Positions 36,633 through 45,265 are shown, numbered from the stretch's first letter. The stretch is DNA of 64,000 bases from Cryobacterium sp. Y11 (GCF_002929535.1 NZ_PJJO01000053.1:101359-165358); one strand, 5' to 3'. Notes: generated from the sequence alone by a model not told the origin. A program made the numbers and translations.

Positions 36633-36947
36633 ATGAAGCTGACCGCCATCGACCCGCCCACCCGTAGTTTTTCGCGCTGGCTCACCGACGAAGAAATCGG
36701 TCGCGTGATCGCCCACAAGCGCAGCTGGCGGCAGGCACCCGACGGCAGTGTATTCGCCGGCAAGATTCGCAAAACGCGCATGGCCGCCTCCCTCGAGCAC
36801 CTCGGTGCTGCCGCCGTCGCCAACGGCTGGGCCAGCCGGCCGCGCACCGAACCGAGCGACAGCAGCGGCCCGACGCACATGATGTGGGGCATCATCGACG
36901 CCCGTACCGACGCCGAAATCGCCGCGGAGCTGGGTGGGGAGATCTAA
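36633..36947 (+). CDS. Conserved hypothetical protein
   Basis: 104 residues from the ATG at 36633, which has TACAGT exactly six bases upstream. The sequence is basic and polar (TRSFSRWLTDEEIGRVIAHK, RRSWRQAP-like RSWRQAPDGSVFAGKIRKTR) and ends DARTDAEIAAELGGEI. It has no membrane helix or signal, and I recognise no family. It stands between the ligD relic and a GST gene and has normal high-GC codon use. Confidence 0.6.
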   Translation: MKLTAIDPPTRSFSRWLTDEEIGRVIAHKRSWRQAPDGSVFAGKIRKTRMAASLEHLGAAAVANGWASRPRTEPSDSSGPTHMMWGIIDARTDAEIAAELGGEI

Positions 36948-36984
36948 AGCGGCCAGTTCAGCTCGAGGCGCGTAGCGTAGAGCT

Positions 36985-37986
36985 ATGAGCCTCACACCCA
37001 GCTATATACAACCCGGCCTGGACTTCAACCGCGACACCAACTACATCGAGGACCGCATCACGCGGGATGGCCGGGACGGCTGGCCGGTCGAACCGGGCCG
37101 CTACCGACTGGTCGCCGCTCGCGCCTGCCCGTGGGCAAACCGCACCACGATCGTGCGCCGACTGCTCGGGCTGGAAAGCGTCATCTCACTCGGTCTGCCC
37201 GGCCCCACCCACGACAAGAACAGCTGGACCTTCGACCTCGACCAGGGCGGAGTCGACCCGGTGCTCGGCATCGAACGCCTACAGCAGGCGTTCTTCGCCC
37301 GTTTTCCCGACTACCCGCGCGGAATCACCGTGCCCGCGATCATCGATGTACCAACCGGCAAGGTCGTCACCAACAACTACCCGCAAATCACCCTCGATTT
37401 CGAGACGGAGTGGGTGAAATACCACCGCGCGGGCGCTCCAGACCTCTACCCGCAGGGCCTGCGTGCCGAGATTGACGAGGTCGCCGAACTGATCTTCCAC
37501 GATGTCAACAACGGCGTGTACAAGTGTGGCTTCGCCGGCAGCCAAGAATCGTATGAGCGGGCCTACGACGCCCTGTTCGCCCGACTGGATTGGCTCGAGG
37601 AGCGCCTGACCGGGCAGCGGTATCTCGTGGGCGACACGATTACTGAGGCGGACATCCGTTTGTTCACGACCCTGGCACGTTTTGACGCGGTCTATCACGG
37701 GCACTTTAAGTGCAATCGCAACAAGCTCAGCGAGATGCCGGTGCTGTGGGCCTATGCCCGCGATCTGTTTCAAACGCCCGGCTTTGGTGACACGATCGAT
37801 TTCGACCAGATCAAGAAGCACTATTACGTGACCCACGTCGATATCAATCCCAGTGGCATTGTGCCCAAGGGGCCGGATGCTGCCACCTGGCTGGCACCGC
37901 ATTCTCGTGCCGATCTCGACGGCCGACCATTCGGCACCGGCACCCCGCCGGAGGCGCCGCTGCCCACCGAGCGCATCACGAACTGA
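36985..37986 (+). CDS. Glutathionyl-hydroquinone reductase-like GST (Xi class)
   Basis: 333 residues. The thioredoxin-like N-terminal domain contains the Xi-class catalytic cysteine motif RACPWANRT (Cys near residue 48). VTNNYPQITLDFETEW, LVGDTITEADIRLFTTLARFD and the C-terminal HYYVTHVDINPSGIVPKGP are diagnostic of the YqjG/ECM4 type. These enzymes reduce thiol-conjugated hydroquinones. Actinobacteria generally use mycothiol, so the thiol partner may not be glutathione. TAGCGT ends six bases before the ATG. It converges on an aldo/keto reductase gene, with a hairpin between them. Confidence 0.92.
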   Translation: MSLTPSYIQPGLDFNRDTNYIEDRITRDGRDGWPVEPGRYRLVAARACPWANRTTIVRRLLGLESVISLGLPGPTHDKNSWTFDLDQGGVDPVLGIERLQQAFFARFPDYPRGITVPAIIDVPTGKVVTNNYPQITLDFETEWVKYHRAGAPDLYPQGLRAEIDEVAELIFHDVNNGVYKCGFAGSQESYERAYDALFARLDWLEERLTGQRYLVGDTITEADIRLFTTLARFDAVYHGHFKCNRNKLSEMPVLWAYARDLFQTPGFGDTIDFDQIKKHYYVTHVDINPSGIVPKGPDAATWLAPHSRADLDGRPFGTGTPPEAPLPTERITN

Positions 37987-38010
37987 AGCGGCAGGACCAC
38001 AGAGAAGTAC

Positions 38011-38043
38011 GGGGACCACGTGCGAACTAGCACCGTGGCCCCC
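38011..38043. terminator. Bidirectional hairpin between GST and aldo/keto reductase genes
   Basis: Ten-base arms GGGGACCACG and CGTGGCCCCC pair at nine of ten positions around a 13-base loop, midway in the 85-bp convergent gap. No T-run follows in either direction. Confidence 0.55.
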
Positions 38044-38071
38044 AAAAACATGTCGGTCCTGTTAGCGCGGC

Positions 38072-38905
38072 CTACGAGATGTAGTTGAACTCGTCGGGGT
38101 TCGGGCCCGTGCGCTCGTCGCGGTTCAGGGCGGTGATCGCGACGATATCCGCCTCTGTCAGGACGAAGTCGAACAAGGCGAAGTTCTCGTCGACTCTGCT
38201 GCGGGTAACCGACTTCGGAAACACGATGTCGCCCCGTTGCAGGTGCCAGCGCAGGGTGACCTGAGCCGCGGACTTACCGAGACGGTCGGCGATCTCCGTA
38301 ATCACCGGGTCAGAAAGGACTGCGCCCTGTGCGAGCGGCGACCAAGCCTCGGTTGCAATGCCGTGCTCAGTATTGAATGCCCGAAGCGCGTCCTGGGTGA
38401 GGTACGGGTGAACTTCGATCTGGTTGACGGCCGGCACGGTTTCGGTCTCATCAAACAAACGCTGCAGGTGCTCACGCTGGAAGTTGCTCACGCCAATGGT
38501 GCGCACGCGTCCGGAGCGCTGCATTTCTTCCATTGCCTTCCAGGTCTCGACGAAGTCTCCGACAGCCGGGAGAGGCCAGTGGATGAGAAAGAGGTCGAGG
38601 TAATCGAAGCCGAGGGCGTCTAGGGTGCGGTCGAAAGCGGCCAGAGCGTCGGCACGGTCATGAAACCCGTTGTTGAGCTTGCTCGTGACGTAGATTTCAG
38701 ATCGGTTCAGGGCAGACTCTGCAATGGCTTCACCGACTTCTTTTTCATTGCCGTACATCTCGGCCGTGTCGATGTGTCGGTAGCCGGCCTCAAGAGCAGC
38801 AAGGGTCGCCGCCTTGGTCGTCTCCGGAGTGACCTGAAAAGTGCCAAATCCGAGCTGCGGAATCGTGGTGTCGTTATTGAGAGTGACGGTCGGGACTGCG
38901 GTCAT
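38072..38905 (-). CDS. Aldo/keto reductase
   Basis: 277 residues from the ATG at 38905, with GAGGAG eight bases upstream. The AKR signatures are in order: GFGTFQV, GYRHIDTAEMYGNE (catalytic Asp and Tyr), TSKLNN (Lys), LIHWPLP (His), GVSNFQ, QIEVHPYL and PKSVTRSRVDENF for the NADP 2'-phosphate site. It belongs to the 2,5-diketo-gluconate reductase-like group of small cytosolic carbonyl reductases. The substrate is not predictable. The gene is transcribed toward the GST gene. Confidence 0.93.
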   Translation of the reverse strand: MTAVPTVTLNNDTTIPQLGFGTFQVTPETTKAATLAALEAGYRHIDTAEMYGNEKEVGEAIAESALNRSEIYVTSKLNNGFHDRADALAAFDRTLDALGFDYLDLFLIHWPLPAVGDFVETWKAMEEMQRSGRVRTIGVSNFQREHLQRLFDETETVPAVNQIEVHPYLTQDALRAFNTEHGIATEAWSPLAQGAVLSDPVITEIADRLGKSAAQVTLRWHLQRGDIVFPKSVTRSRVDENFALFDFVLTEADIVAITALNRDERTGPNPDEFNYIS

Positions 38906-39073
38906 GGATGTATCTCCTCGTTCGAAATTTAGTGCGCCGCTGGCTCTTTCGCCGCTGGTATTACCCACCGACTATGAGGCTGCCCGGTCGGTGTAGAAAC
39001 GTCAACCTCTCACGGCGAACGTACCTAACCGCGTGCACCCTAGCCAAAACCACCCTACCGAAGGAGATATTCC

Positions 39074-39244
39074 GTGCGCATATTGGCCCGGTTACACTCC
39101 CAGCCAGTACACAGCGTTGGCGCATTGTCGCGCGGTGCCACCGTCGGGTGCGCGGATCGCCTCCTGTACCCGCTGCAGCCAAATTCATCTGTCGCCACCG
39201 GGGCTCGCCGCACGCGTACGCTGATCATGTGCCCCCAGTCGTGA
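39074..39244 (+). CDS. Possible 56-residue upstream ORF before the MFS gene
   Basis: A GTG at 39074 follows an almost ideal ribosome-binding site (AAGGAG, seven bases upstream). It opens a 56-residue frame (MRILARLHSQPVHSVG at the start, MCPQS at the end) whose stop lies ten bases before the MFS start. The MFS gene has no ribosome-binding site of its own. The peptide has no recognisable motif. It could be a leader that couples translation into the transporter, or chance. The 349-bp gap 38906-39254 otherwise holds only a 7-bp hairpin (CACCGAC/GTCGGTG) near 38967-38995. Confidence 0.35.
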   Translation: MRILARLHSQPVHSVGALSRGATVGCADRLLYPLQPNSSVATGARRTRTLIMCPQS

Positions 39245-39254
39245 CCATCCGTTG

Positions 39255-40529
39255 ATGGTGTCGACGCACCCGGACCGCGCTGCGGCATCCGCCGGCTGGA
39301 GCGGGCACGTGCACGGCAGCTCCGACTATCGCAAGCTGCTCGCCGGCTTGTTCTTCGCTGGCATCGCCACCTTCGCCCAGTTATATTCGCCGCAGGCTGT
39401 GCTCGCACACATCGCCGACGATGTCGACGTCAGCGCAGCGGATGCTGCACTGGTCATCTCCGCATCGACGCTCGGCCTCGCCGTCGGCGTGATTCCCTGG
39501 TCACTCGTAGCCGACCGACTCGGGCGGGTACGGGCCATGTCGATCGCCGTGATCGCGGCGACGGTGTTCGGATTGCTCGTGCCGTTCGCGCCCACCTTTT
39601 CGCTGTTGCTCACCGGGCGTTTTGTCGAGGGGTTGATGCTCGGCGGTGTACCGGCGATCGCGATCGCCTACCTGAGTGAGGAGATTGAGCCGCGTCACGC
39701 CGCCCGCGCGGCTGGCACCTACGTCGCAGGAACCACGATCGGCGGGTTACTCGGGCGCATCGTGGCTGGACCCATCACCGAACTTGCTAACTGGCGGGTC
39801 GGTGTCTTCACGGTCGGAGTACTCTGCGCTTTCTCGGCCGCACTCTTTATCTCGTTGGTTCCGGCGCCCCGCGGCTTTGTGCCGCGCCGGTTTGTGCCGC
39901 GGCTCGCTCGCAAACGCGGGGTCCGGAACCACGGTACCCATCTGAGCCTGATCACGCTACTGCGCGCCAACCTCACATCACCGCGCCTTTTCGCACTCTA
40001 TGCGCAGGGGTTTCTGCTGATGGGCGGTTTCGTCGCACTCTACAACTACCTCGGCTTTCGGCTTGCCGACGACCCGTTCAACCTGCCGCAGGCCCTGATC
40101 AGCTTGGTCTTCATTGCCTACCTGGCCGGCACGTGGTCGTCGGCCCAAGCCGGCATCCTTGCCGCTCGATCCGGGCGCTGGGCGGTCTTGCTCAGTTCGC
40201 TCGTATGCATGACCGCTGGAGTACTACTGACCCTGTCGACCATGCTCGTGATCGTTCTGCTTGGTGTCTTGCTGGCCACGGCCGGGTTCTTCGCCGCGCA
40301 CGCCATCGCCTCGGGCTGGACCGGTGCCACGGCTCAGATCGGTCGCGCGCAGGCGTCGTCACTGTACAACCTCGCGTACTACGCGGGATCGAGCCTGTTC
40401 GGCTGGCTGGGCGGCGTGTTCTTCGTACAGTGGGGGTGGGGCGGCACTGTGGCCATGGTCGCCGGGCTCGCCGGGCTCGCGGCCGTGATCACCGTTGTCG
40501 CGCTGCGCCCTCAACCGAGGCAGCCCTAA
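39255..40529 (+). CDS. MFS transporter, YnfM-like group
   Basis: 424 residues with 12 predicted helices. The first cytoplasmic loop motif is LVADRLGRVRAM, preceded by STLGLAVGVIPW. RFVEGLMLGGVPAIAIAYLSEEI carries the helix 4-5 signature, here cited as GLMLGGVPAIAIAYL. The midpoint loop is basic (PRRFVPRLARKRGVRN). These features match the YnfM-like branch of major facilitator efflux proteins. The substrate is unknown. The ATG at 39255 follows an in-frame TTG and lacks a ribosome-binding site, but a small ORF with a strong site ends just upstream. Confidence 0.88.
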   Translation: MVSTHPDRAAASAGWSGHVHGSSDYRKLLAGLFFAGIATFAQLYSPQAVLAHIADDVDVSAADAALVISASTLGLAVGVIPWSLVADRLGRVRAMSIAVIAATVFGLLVPFAPTFSLLLTGRFVEGLMLGGVPAIAIAYLSEEIEPRHAARAAGTYVAGTTIGGLLGRIVAGPITELANWRVGVFTVGVLCAFSAALFISLVPAPRGFVPRRFVPRLARKRGVRNHGTHLSLITLLRANLTSPRLFALYAQGFLLMGGFVALYNYLGFRLADDPFNLPQALISLVFIAYLAGTWSSAQAGILAARSGRWAVLLSSLVCMTAGVLLTLSTMLVIVLLGVLLATAGFFAAHAIASGWTGATAQIGRAQASSLYNLAYYAGSSLFGWLGGVFFVQWGWGGTVAMVAGLAGLAAVITVVALRPQPRQP

Positions 40530-40568
40530 CACCACGATTTTCGCAGGATATCGTTCTACCATCGAATC

Positions 40569-41057
40569 ATGATTGAACCAGTGGAACGCGACCCCGTCGG
40601 CCCCGACCAGGAATCCGTCTGGGACTACCCCCGCCCACCCCGCATCGAACATACCGGGGAACACATCACCATCGAACTCGACGGTGTGACCATTGCCGAT
40701 ACGAGAGATGTCGTGCGGGTGCTCGAGACCAGCCATCCACCGGTGTATTATCTGTCGCGAAGTGCCTTCACGCCGGGCGTGCTTCAACCGGCTGCCGGTC
40801 ATTCTTACTGCGAGTTCAAGGGCGCTGCCGGATACCTCTCGGTTGGCTCCCGCGCCCGGTCCGCCTGGTTTTATCCCACACCAAATGCGGGTTTCGAGTC
40901 TCTCACCGACCGCGTCGCTGTCTACCCGGGGGTAATGGACCGGTGCACCGTCGACGGTGAAACGGTGCGCGCACAAGACGGCGACTTTTACGGCGGCTGG
41001 ATAACCGAAAAAATCGTCGGGCCATTCAAGGGCGCGGCGGGCACCATGGGCTGGTAG
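40569..41057 (+). CDS. DUF427 domain protein
   Basis: 162 residues containing the complete DUF427 fold: VWDYPRPPRIEHTGEHI at the start, PPVYYLSRSAF, HSYCEFKGAAGYL and the WFYPTPNAGF plus VAVYPGVMDRCTVDGE motifs, then a C-terminal extension ending in a GGWI segment. DUF427 is a small beta-rich domain common in actinobacteria with no proven activity. TACCAT ends six bases before the ATG, a leaderless start. Confidence 0.88.
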   Translation: MIEPVERDPVGPDQESVWDYPRPPRIEHTGEHITIELDGVTIADTRDVVRVLETSHPPVYYLSRSAFTPGVLQPAAGHSYCEFKGAAGYLSVGSRARSAWFYPTPNAGFESLTDRVAVYPGVMDRCTVDGETVRAQDGDFYGGWITEKIVGPFKGAAGTMGW

Positions 41058-41155
41058 CCCACGGAGCAACACGATTTCATTGCACGGGATTTCTCAGCTT
41101 GGGGTAGCCTCGGACAAATCAGGCATCCGACGTACTCGAAACTGAAGGAGTTGCT

Positions 41156-41473
41156 GTGACCCACAACGCCGTAGACGACGAGATTCTCAAGCAGTGGATC
41201 CGTCGCGTCAGTCAAGCACTGCAGATTGTGGACCTCGAGGTAGACAACGACCTCGTGCTCACCGTCGCCGATGACGCTACCCATGCGGTGAATCCAATGG
41301 CCGCCCCGATCACGACGTTCATGGTCGGCTATGCCGCCGGTCTCGCCGCAGCCAACTCGGCGATGCCCTCACGCACAGCCGTGGCTCGGGCTGTGGATGT
41401 GGTGACCGCCGTCTGCCGGCAGCCCGAGAAGGAACACCCCGACGCCACCGGCTGGGTGAACACCGCGCAGTAG
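41156..41473 (+). CDS. DUF6457 domain protein, linked to molybdenum enzymes
   Basis: 105 residues from GTG, with an AAGGAG site upstream. The sequence (EILKQWIRRVSQALQI, then NPMAAPITTFMVGYAAG) is an all-helical domain that I recognise as DUF6457. That domain also occurs at the C-terminus of some actinobacterial molybdenum-cofactor nucleotidyltransferases. It converges with the second FdhF/YdeP gene, 9 bp away, which fits a molybdenum-cofactor link. The exact role is unknown. Confidence 0.75.
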   Translation: MTHNAVDDEILKQWIRRVSQALQIVDLEVDNDLVLTVADDATHAVNPMAAPITTFMVGYAAGLAAANSAMPSRTAVARAVDVVTAVCRQPEKEHPDATGWVNTAQ

Positions 41474-41482
41474 CGTCAAGAT

Positions 41483-43774
41483 TCACGCAGCACGCTCCAA
41501 TCGAATGATGACAGCCTTCGACACCGGTGTGTTGCTGCCATCGGCGACACTATCGAGCGGCACGAGCACGTTCGCCTCCGGATAGTAGGCGGCGGCGCAA
41601 CCGCGTGGCGTCGGGTATGCAACCAGCCGATAGCCGCGTAACACGCGGTCGACGTTGTCACTGAACTCGCTGTGCACGTCGACCAGATCGCCATCGACGA
41701 AGCCAAGGGTGAGTAGATCTTTGTTGTTGATGAAGACCACACGGCGACCCTTCTTGATACCGCGATAGCGGTCATCGAGGCCGTAGATGGTGGTGTTGAA
41801 CTGGTCGTGACTGCGCAGCGTCTGCAGCACCAGACGCCCGGGCGGTACTTCAAGATATTCCAGGGTGTTCGTGGTCAGCATGGCCTTGCCGATCGGGGTG
41901 TTGAAGGTGCGCGAGTCCCGCGGGCCGTTCGGCAACATGAATCCGCCCTCCTGCCGGATGCGTTCGTTATAGTTCTCAAATCCCTCGACCACGTGGGCGA
42001 TGTGGTCACGGATACGGTCGTAGTCGGCCTCGAATCCGGGCCAGTCGACCGCGACCGAGTCGCCGAGCACTGCGCTGGCCAGGCGCGAAATAATCGCGAC
42101 CTCCGAGAGCAGGTTTGGTGCGACCGGCTCGAGCTTTCCCCACGACGGATGCACCGCGCAGACCGTGTCCTCCACGGAGACAAACTGCACCCCGCCGGCC
42201 TGCGCGTCGATTTCGGTGCGCCCCAGGGTCGGTAGTATCAGCGCCTCCTCGCCGGTTACAGCGTGCGAGCGATTGAGTTTGGTGGAGATCTGCACGCTCA
42301 TTTCGGTGCGTTGCATGGCGGCCTCGGCAATGCCGGTGTCGGACATGGCTGCAACGAAGTTGCCGCCCAGCCCTACCCACACCTTCAACTTTCCGTCGCG
42401 CATCGCCCGCACTCCGTAGACGGCATCAACACCGTGCTCGCGCGGCGGGTTGAAACCGAACTCGGCTTGCAGGGCATTGAGGAAAGCCGGCGGCATCTGC
42501 TCCCAGATGCCCATGGTGCGGTCACCCTGCACGTTGCTGTGGCCGCGAATCGGTGAGGCACCGGCACCGGGCTTGCCGATGTTTCCGCGCAGCAGCAGCA
42601 GGTTGATGATTTCTTTGACGGTATCTATGCCTTTTTTCTGTTGCGTCACCCCCATCGCCCAGGTGATGATCACCCGATCAGCGGCCAGATAGCGTTTGGC
42701 CAATTCGTCGATTTGTGCCGCGCGCAAGCCGGTCGCGGCCAACACCATTTGCTCGTCAAGTTCGGAAAGATGCTGCCGCAGCTCGGTCAGCCCGTGGCAA
42801 TGTTCGTCAAGAAAAGCTTGATCGAGCACGGTTCCTGGGGCAGCGTCCTCGGCGTCGAGCACCCGCTTCGAGACGGCCTGCAGCAATGCCATGTCGCCGC
42901 CGAGGCGAATTTGCAGAAACTGGTCTGCTATCTCGGTGCCATGGCCAATCACCCCGCGCACCCGCTGCGGGTTCTTATAGCGGCGCAGGCCGGCCTCGGG
43001 CAGCGGGTTGATCGCAACGATCTGCGCGCCAGCATCTTTGGCTTCTTCGAGCGCGGTGAGCATGCGTGGATGGTTGGTACCGGGGTTTTGACCGATGATG
43101 ATGATGAGGTCGGATTTCGCAAAGTCGTCGTAGCTGACCGTGCTCTTGCCAATGCCGACGGTCATGCCCATGGCCCAGCCGGTGGATTCATGGCACATAT
43201 TGGAGCAGTCCGGCAGGTTGTTGGTGCCGTAAGCGCGCGCGAACAGCTGGTAGGCGAATGCGGCCTCATTGGAGGCGCGGCCACTCGTGTAGAAGGCGGC
43301 TTGGTCGGGCGAGTCAAGACCGTTGAGTTTGGCGGCGATCATGCGAAATGCCTCGGGCCAGCTGACCGGACGGTAGTGGTCGCTGCCGGCTGGCTTGTAG
43401 ACGGGTTCGACCAGGCGCCCCTGCATTCCGAGCCAGTACTCACTCTTCTCTTGCAGGTCGTGCAAGGAATGCTCGGCCCAAAAACTTGTCGGGATGGTGA
43501 TCGGGGTGGCCTCCCAGGTGACAGCTTTGGCGCCGTTCTCGCAGAACTCAAAGGCCTTGCGGTGCCCGGGGTCGGGCCAGGCGCAGCTCATGCAGTCGAA
43601 TCCGTCTTTCTGGTTCAACGCCAGCAGGGCGCGCATTCCCCGCGCAGCGCCCATCTGGGTGATTGCCGGCTGCATGGAGTGCAGCACGCCCGGTACGCCG
43701 GCGGCCCAGGATTTGGCGTGGGTGACCTCGATGTCGATGTCGGTGACGTCGTTGATCGGGGGTTCACTGCTCAT
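41483..43774 (-). CDS. FdhF/YdeP-family molybdopterin oxidoreductase, copy 2
   Basis: 763 residues from the ATG at 43774; an in-frame extension reaches 43855. It matches the first copy motif by motif: CMSCAWPDPGH and CENGAKAVTWEA at the N-terminus, YTSGRASNEAAF, NNLPDCSNMCHEST, IIGQNPGTNHPRML, NPLPEAGLRRY, GRTEIDAQAGG and SHDQFNTTIYGLDDRYRGIKKG. The first Cys pair is CMSC here against CPGC in copy 1. It probably also oxidises formate or a related compound, but the pair has clearly diverged, so different substrates or conditions are likely. A CsoR-like palindrome lies about 110 bp upstream. DUF6457 converges at its 3' end. Confidence 0.9.
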   Translation of the reverse strand: MSSEPPINDVTDIDIEVTHAKSWAAGVPGVLHSMQPAITQMGAARGMRALLALNQKDGFDCMSCAWPDPGHRKAFEFCENGAKAVTWEATPITIPTSFWAEHSLHDLQEKSEYWLGMQGRLVEPVYKPAGSDHYRPVSWPEAFRMIAAKLNGLDSPDQAAFYTSGRASNEAAFAYQLFARAYGTNNLPDCSNMCHESTGWAMGMTVGIGKSTVSYDDFAKSDLIIIIGQNPGTNHPRMLTALEEAKDAGAQIVAINPLPEAGLRRYKNPQRVRGVIGHGTEIADQFLQIRLGGDMALLQAVSKRVLDAEDAAPGTVLDQAFLDEHCHGLTELRQHLSELDEQMVLAATGLRAAQIDELAKRYLAADRVIITWAMGVTQQKKGIDTVKEIINLLLLRGNIGKPGAGASPIRGHSNVQGDRTMGIWEQMPPAFLNALQAEFGFNPPREHGVDAVYGVRAMRDGKLKVWVGLGGNFVAAMSDTGIAEAAMQRTEMSVQISTKLNRSHAVTGEEALILPTLGRTEIDAQAGGVQFVSVEDTVCAVHPSWGKLEPVAPNLLSEVAIISRLASAVLGDSVAVDWPGFEADYDRIRDHIAHVVEGFENYNERIRQEGGFMLPNGPRDSRTFNTPIGKAMLTTNTLEYLEVPPGRLVLQTLRSHDQFNTTIYGLDDRYRGIKKGRRVVFINNKDLLTLGFVDGDLVDVHSEFSDNVDRVLRGYRLVAYPTPRGCAAAYYPEANVLVPLDSVADGSNTPVSKAVIIRLERAA

Positions 43775-43882
43775 GCTGCACCGCTCTCGTTGCGTTATCG
43801 CTTCGCCGCCCATACGGTCGACGCTGGCACGATACACCCACGGAGTTGGAAGCATCCGGTTGGGCCGTGATTATGTCACTAA

Positions 43883-43909
43883 TACCCCCATGGGTATAAC
43901 ATGGGGGTA
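43883..43909. promoter_or_regulatory. CsoR/FrmR-like palindromic operator
   Basis: Perfect ten-base arms TACCCCCATG and CATGGGGGTA flank a seven-base AT-rich centre. C/G-tracts bordered by TA, as here, are the known operator style of the CsoR/RcnR/FrmR repressors, which respond to copper, nickel/cobalt or formaldehyde. A TATAAC -10-like hexamer (43895-43900) lies inside the palindrome, so a bound repressor would block it. It sits between the second FdhF/YdeP gene and a small Cys-rich gene. No CsoR-family gene is in the window. Confidence 0.6.
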
Positions 43910-43932
43910 ATTCCGAATGAAAGGCACCCACC

Positions 43933-44097
43933 ATGTGCAGAGCCGTCACCTGCAAGACCTGTCAGAAGACCACCTGGGCCGGGTGCGGCCAGCACGTCGA
44001 CCAGGTCATGACGGGTGTTCCGCGCGCCCAACGGTGCGAGGGCCATATGAAAGAGAAGTCCACCGGCGGCTTCTGGGCACGTCTGCTCGGCCGGTAG
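43933..44097 (+). CDS. Small conserved cysteine-rich protein
   Basis: 54 residues: MCRAVTCKTCQKTTWAGCG, then HVDQVMTGVP, and a C-terminal GGFWARLLGR. A CxxxxCxxC pattern plus two later Cys and several His could bind a metal. Very similar short proteins are common in actinobacteria, usually unannotated. AAAGG lies eight bases before the ATG, and the CsoR-like palindrome is 23 bp upstream. Copper or other metal binding is therefore a natural inference, not proof. Confidence 0.75.
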   Translation: MCRAVTCKTCQKTTWAGCGQHVDQVMTGVPRAQRCEGHMKEKSTGGFWARLLGR

Positions 44098-44146
44098 CAG
44101 CGGCGCCCTGGTCAAACCCTCGATTGAACACGTACACTCAGGGCAC

Positions 44147-44614
44147 ATGACTTCTCCGAAAACTGGCGGGGCCGCATCGCGCTCGCGCCATTCGCTGCCG
44201 CGGCTGCTCGGCCGGCTGGCCCTCGGCGCCGTGCTGCTTCTGGCTGGAATTAGCCACCTCACGTTCAACCGGGAGGCATTCCAGGCTCAGGTTCCGGCGT
44301 GGGTGTTGCTGGACCCGGACCTGGTCGTCGTACTCTCGGGAATAGCCGAGATATTACTGGGAACCGCGTTGCTTACGCTGCACCGGTGGCGGGTACCCGT
44401 CGGCTGGGTTGTCGCCTTGTTCTTCGTGGCCATCTTTCCGGGCAACATCTCACAGTTCGTCACGGCGACCGACTCCTTCGGACTGAATACAGATGTGTCG
44501 CGGGGCATCCGCCTCGCCTTTCAGCCGCTGCTCGTACTGTGGGCACTCTGGGCTACCGATGCGTGGCGAGCCTGGCGCAGCCGGGTGGCGGCCCGGCCTC
44601 CGGCACAGCGATAG
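44147..44614 (+). CDS. DoxX-like membrane protein
   Basis: 155 residues with four membrane helices: LGRLALGAVLLLAGISHLTF, LLDPDLVVVLSGIAEILLG, PVGWVVALFFVAIFPGNIS and LAFQPLLVLWALWATDAW. The helix-1 ISHLTF and helix-2 GIAEILLG motifs are those of the DoxX/YphA group. These are small inner-membrane proteins linked to quinone or sulfur redox in some species; the function here is unknown. It follows the Cys-rich gene by 49 bp and may share its promoter. Confidence 0.85.
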   Translation: MTSPKTGGAASRSRHSLPRLLGRLALGAVLLLAGISHLTFNREAFQAQVPAWVLLDPDLVVVLSGIAEILLGTALLTLHRWRVPVGWVVALFFVAIFPGNISQFVTATDSFGLNTDVSRGIRLAFQPLLVLWALWATDAWRAWRSRVAARPPAQR

Positions 44615-44648
44615 CGGGAGTATGCCCGCCATCGATAGTGTTGGTCGC

Positions 44649-45242
44649 ATGGACCCGCTATCCTTTCGCTGCGCGACGACCGATGATGTTTCGGCCTTAC
44701 TGGTATTGGTGACAAGCGCCTATCGGGGCGATGCGAGCCGGCAGGGCTGGACCTGTGAGGCCGACCTCATCGACGGGCAGCGCCTCGACGCCGATATTCT
44801 TCATGGAGACCTCAGTCGCGCTGACAGCCTCGTTCTTCTCGGTGAACGTGGAGGCGATCTGGTCGGGTGCGCGCACATCGCGAAGGACGTGGGCGATACG
44901 GCCTATTTTGGTATGTTCGCCGTGCGCCCAACCGGCCAGAGCCAGGGCGACGGCAAACGCATCCTGGCCGAAGCGGAACGCCTGGCTGTCTCGGAATGGG
45001 ATTCAACTGTGATGACGATGACGGTCATCGATGTGCGGGACTCCCTCATCGCGTTCTATGAGCGGCGAGGCTATCGACGAACCGGCGTGCAGAAACCCTT
45101 TGACTTCGACACACGCTTCGGAGTACCTAGGCGCGACGATCTACATCTCGCGGTGCTTGAAAAAGTTCTGCAGCACGGCTCACCACCCAGCCTTTTGGAG
45201 GTGCAAGCATCAGCCGGTGATCCCGCCCCGTTCGGGTTGTGA
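44649..45242 (+). CDS. GNAT-family N-acetyltransferase
   Basis: 197 residues from the ATG at 44649 (TAGTGT ends seven bases upstream; an in-frame ATG at 44622 is the alternative). LSFRCATTDDVSALLVLV begins the GNAT fold. YFGMFAVRPTGQSQGDGKRIL supplies the acetyl-CoA loop, with Q/G residues where most enzymes have QGxGxG. FYERRGYRRTGVQKPF is the C-terminal motif. The target is unknown. Confidence 0.85.
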   Translation: MDPLSFRCATTDDVSALLVLVTSAYRGDASRQGWTCEADLIDGQRLDADILHGDLSRADSLVLLGERGGDLVGCAHIAKDVGDTAYFGMFAVRPTGQSQGDGKRILAEAERLAVSEWDSTVMTMTVIDVRDSLIAFYERRGYRRTGVQKPFDFDTRFGVPRRDDLHLAVLEKVLQHGSPPSLLEVQASAGDPAPFGL

Positions 45243-45265
45243 CGAATGGCAGGCCGCTTTGCGCA

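Noticed and set aside
38967..38995. Hairpin CACCGAC/GTCGGTG as a riboswitch or RNA gene
   Set aside because: A single 7-bp stem with a plain loop and no flanking conserved structure; nothing beyond a possible weak hairpin.
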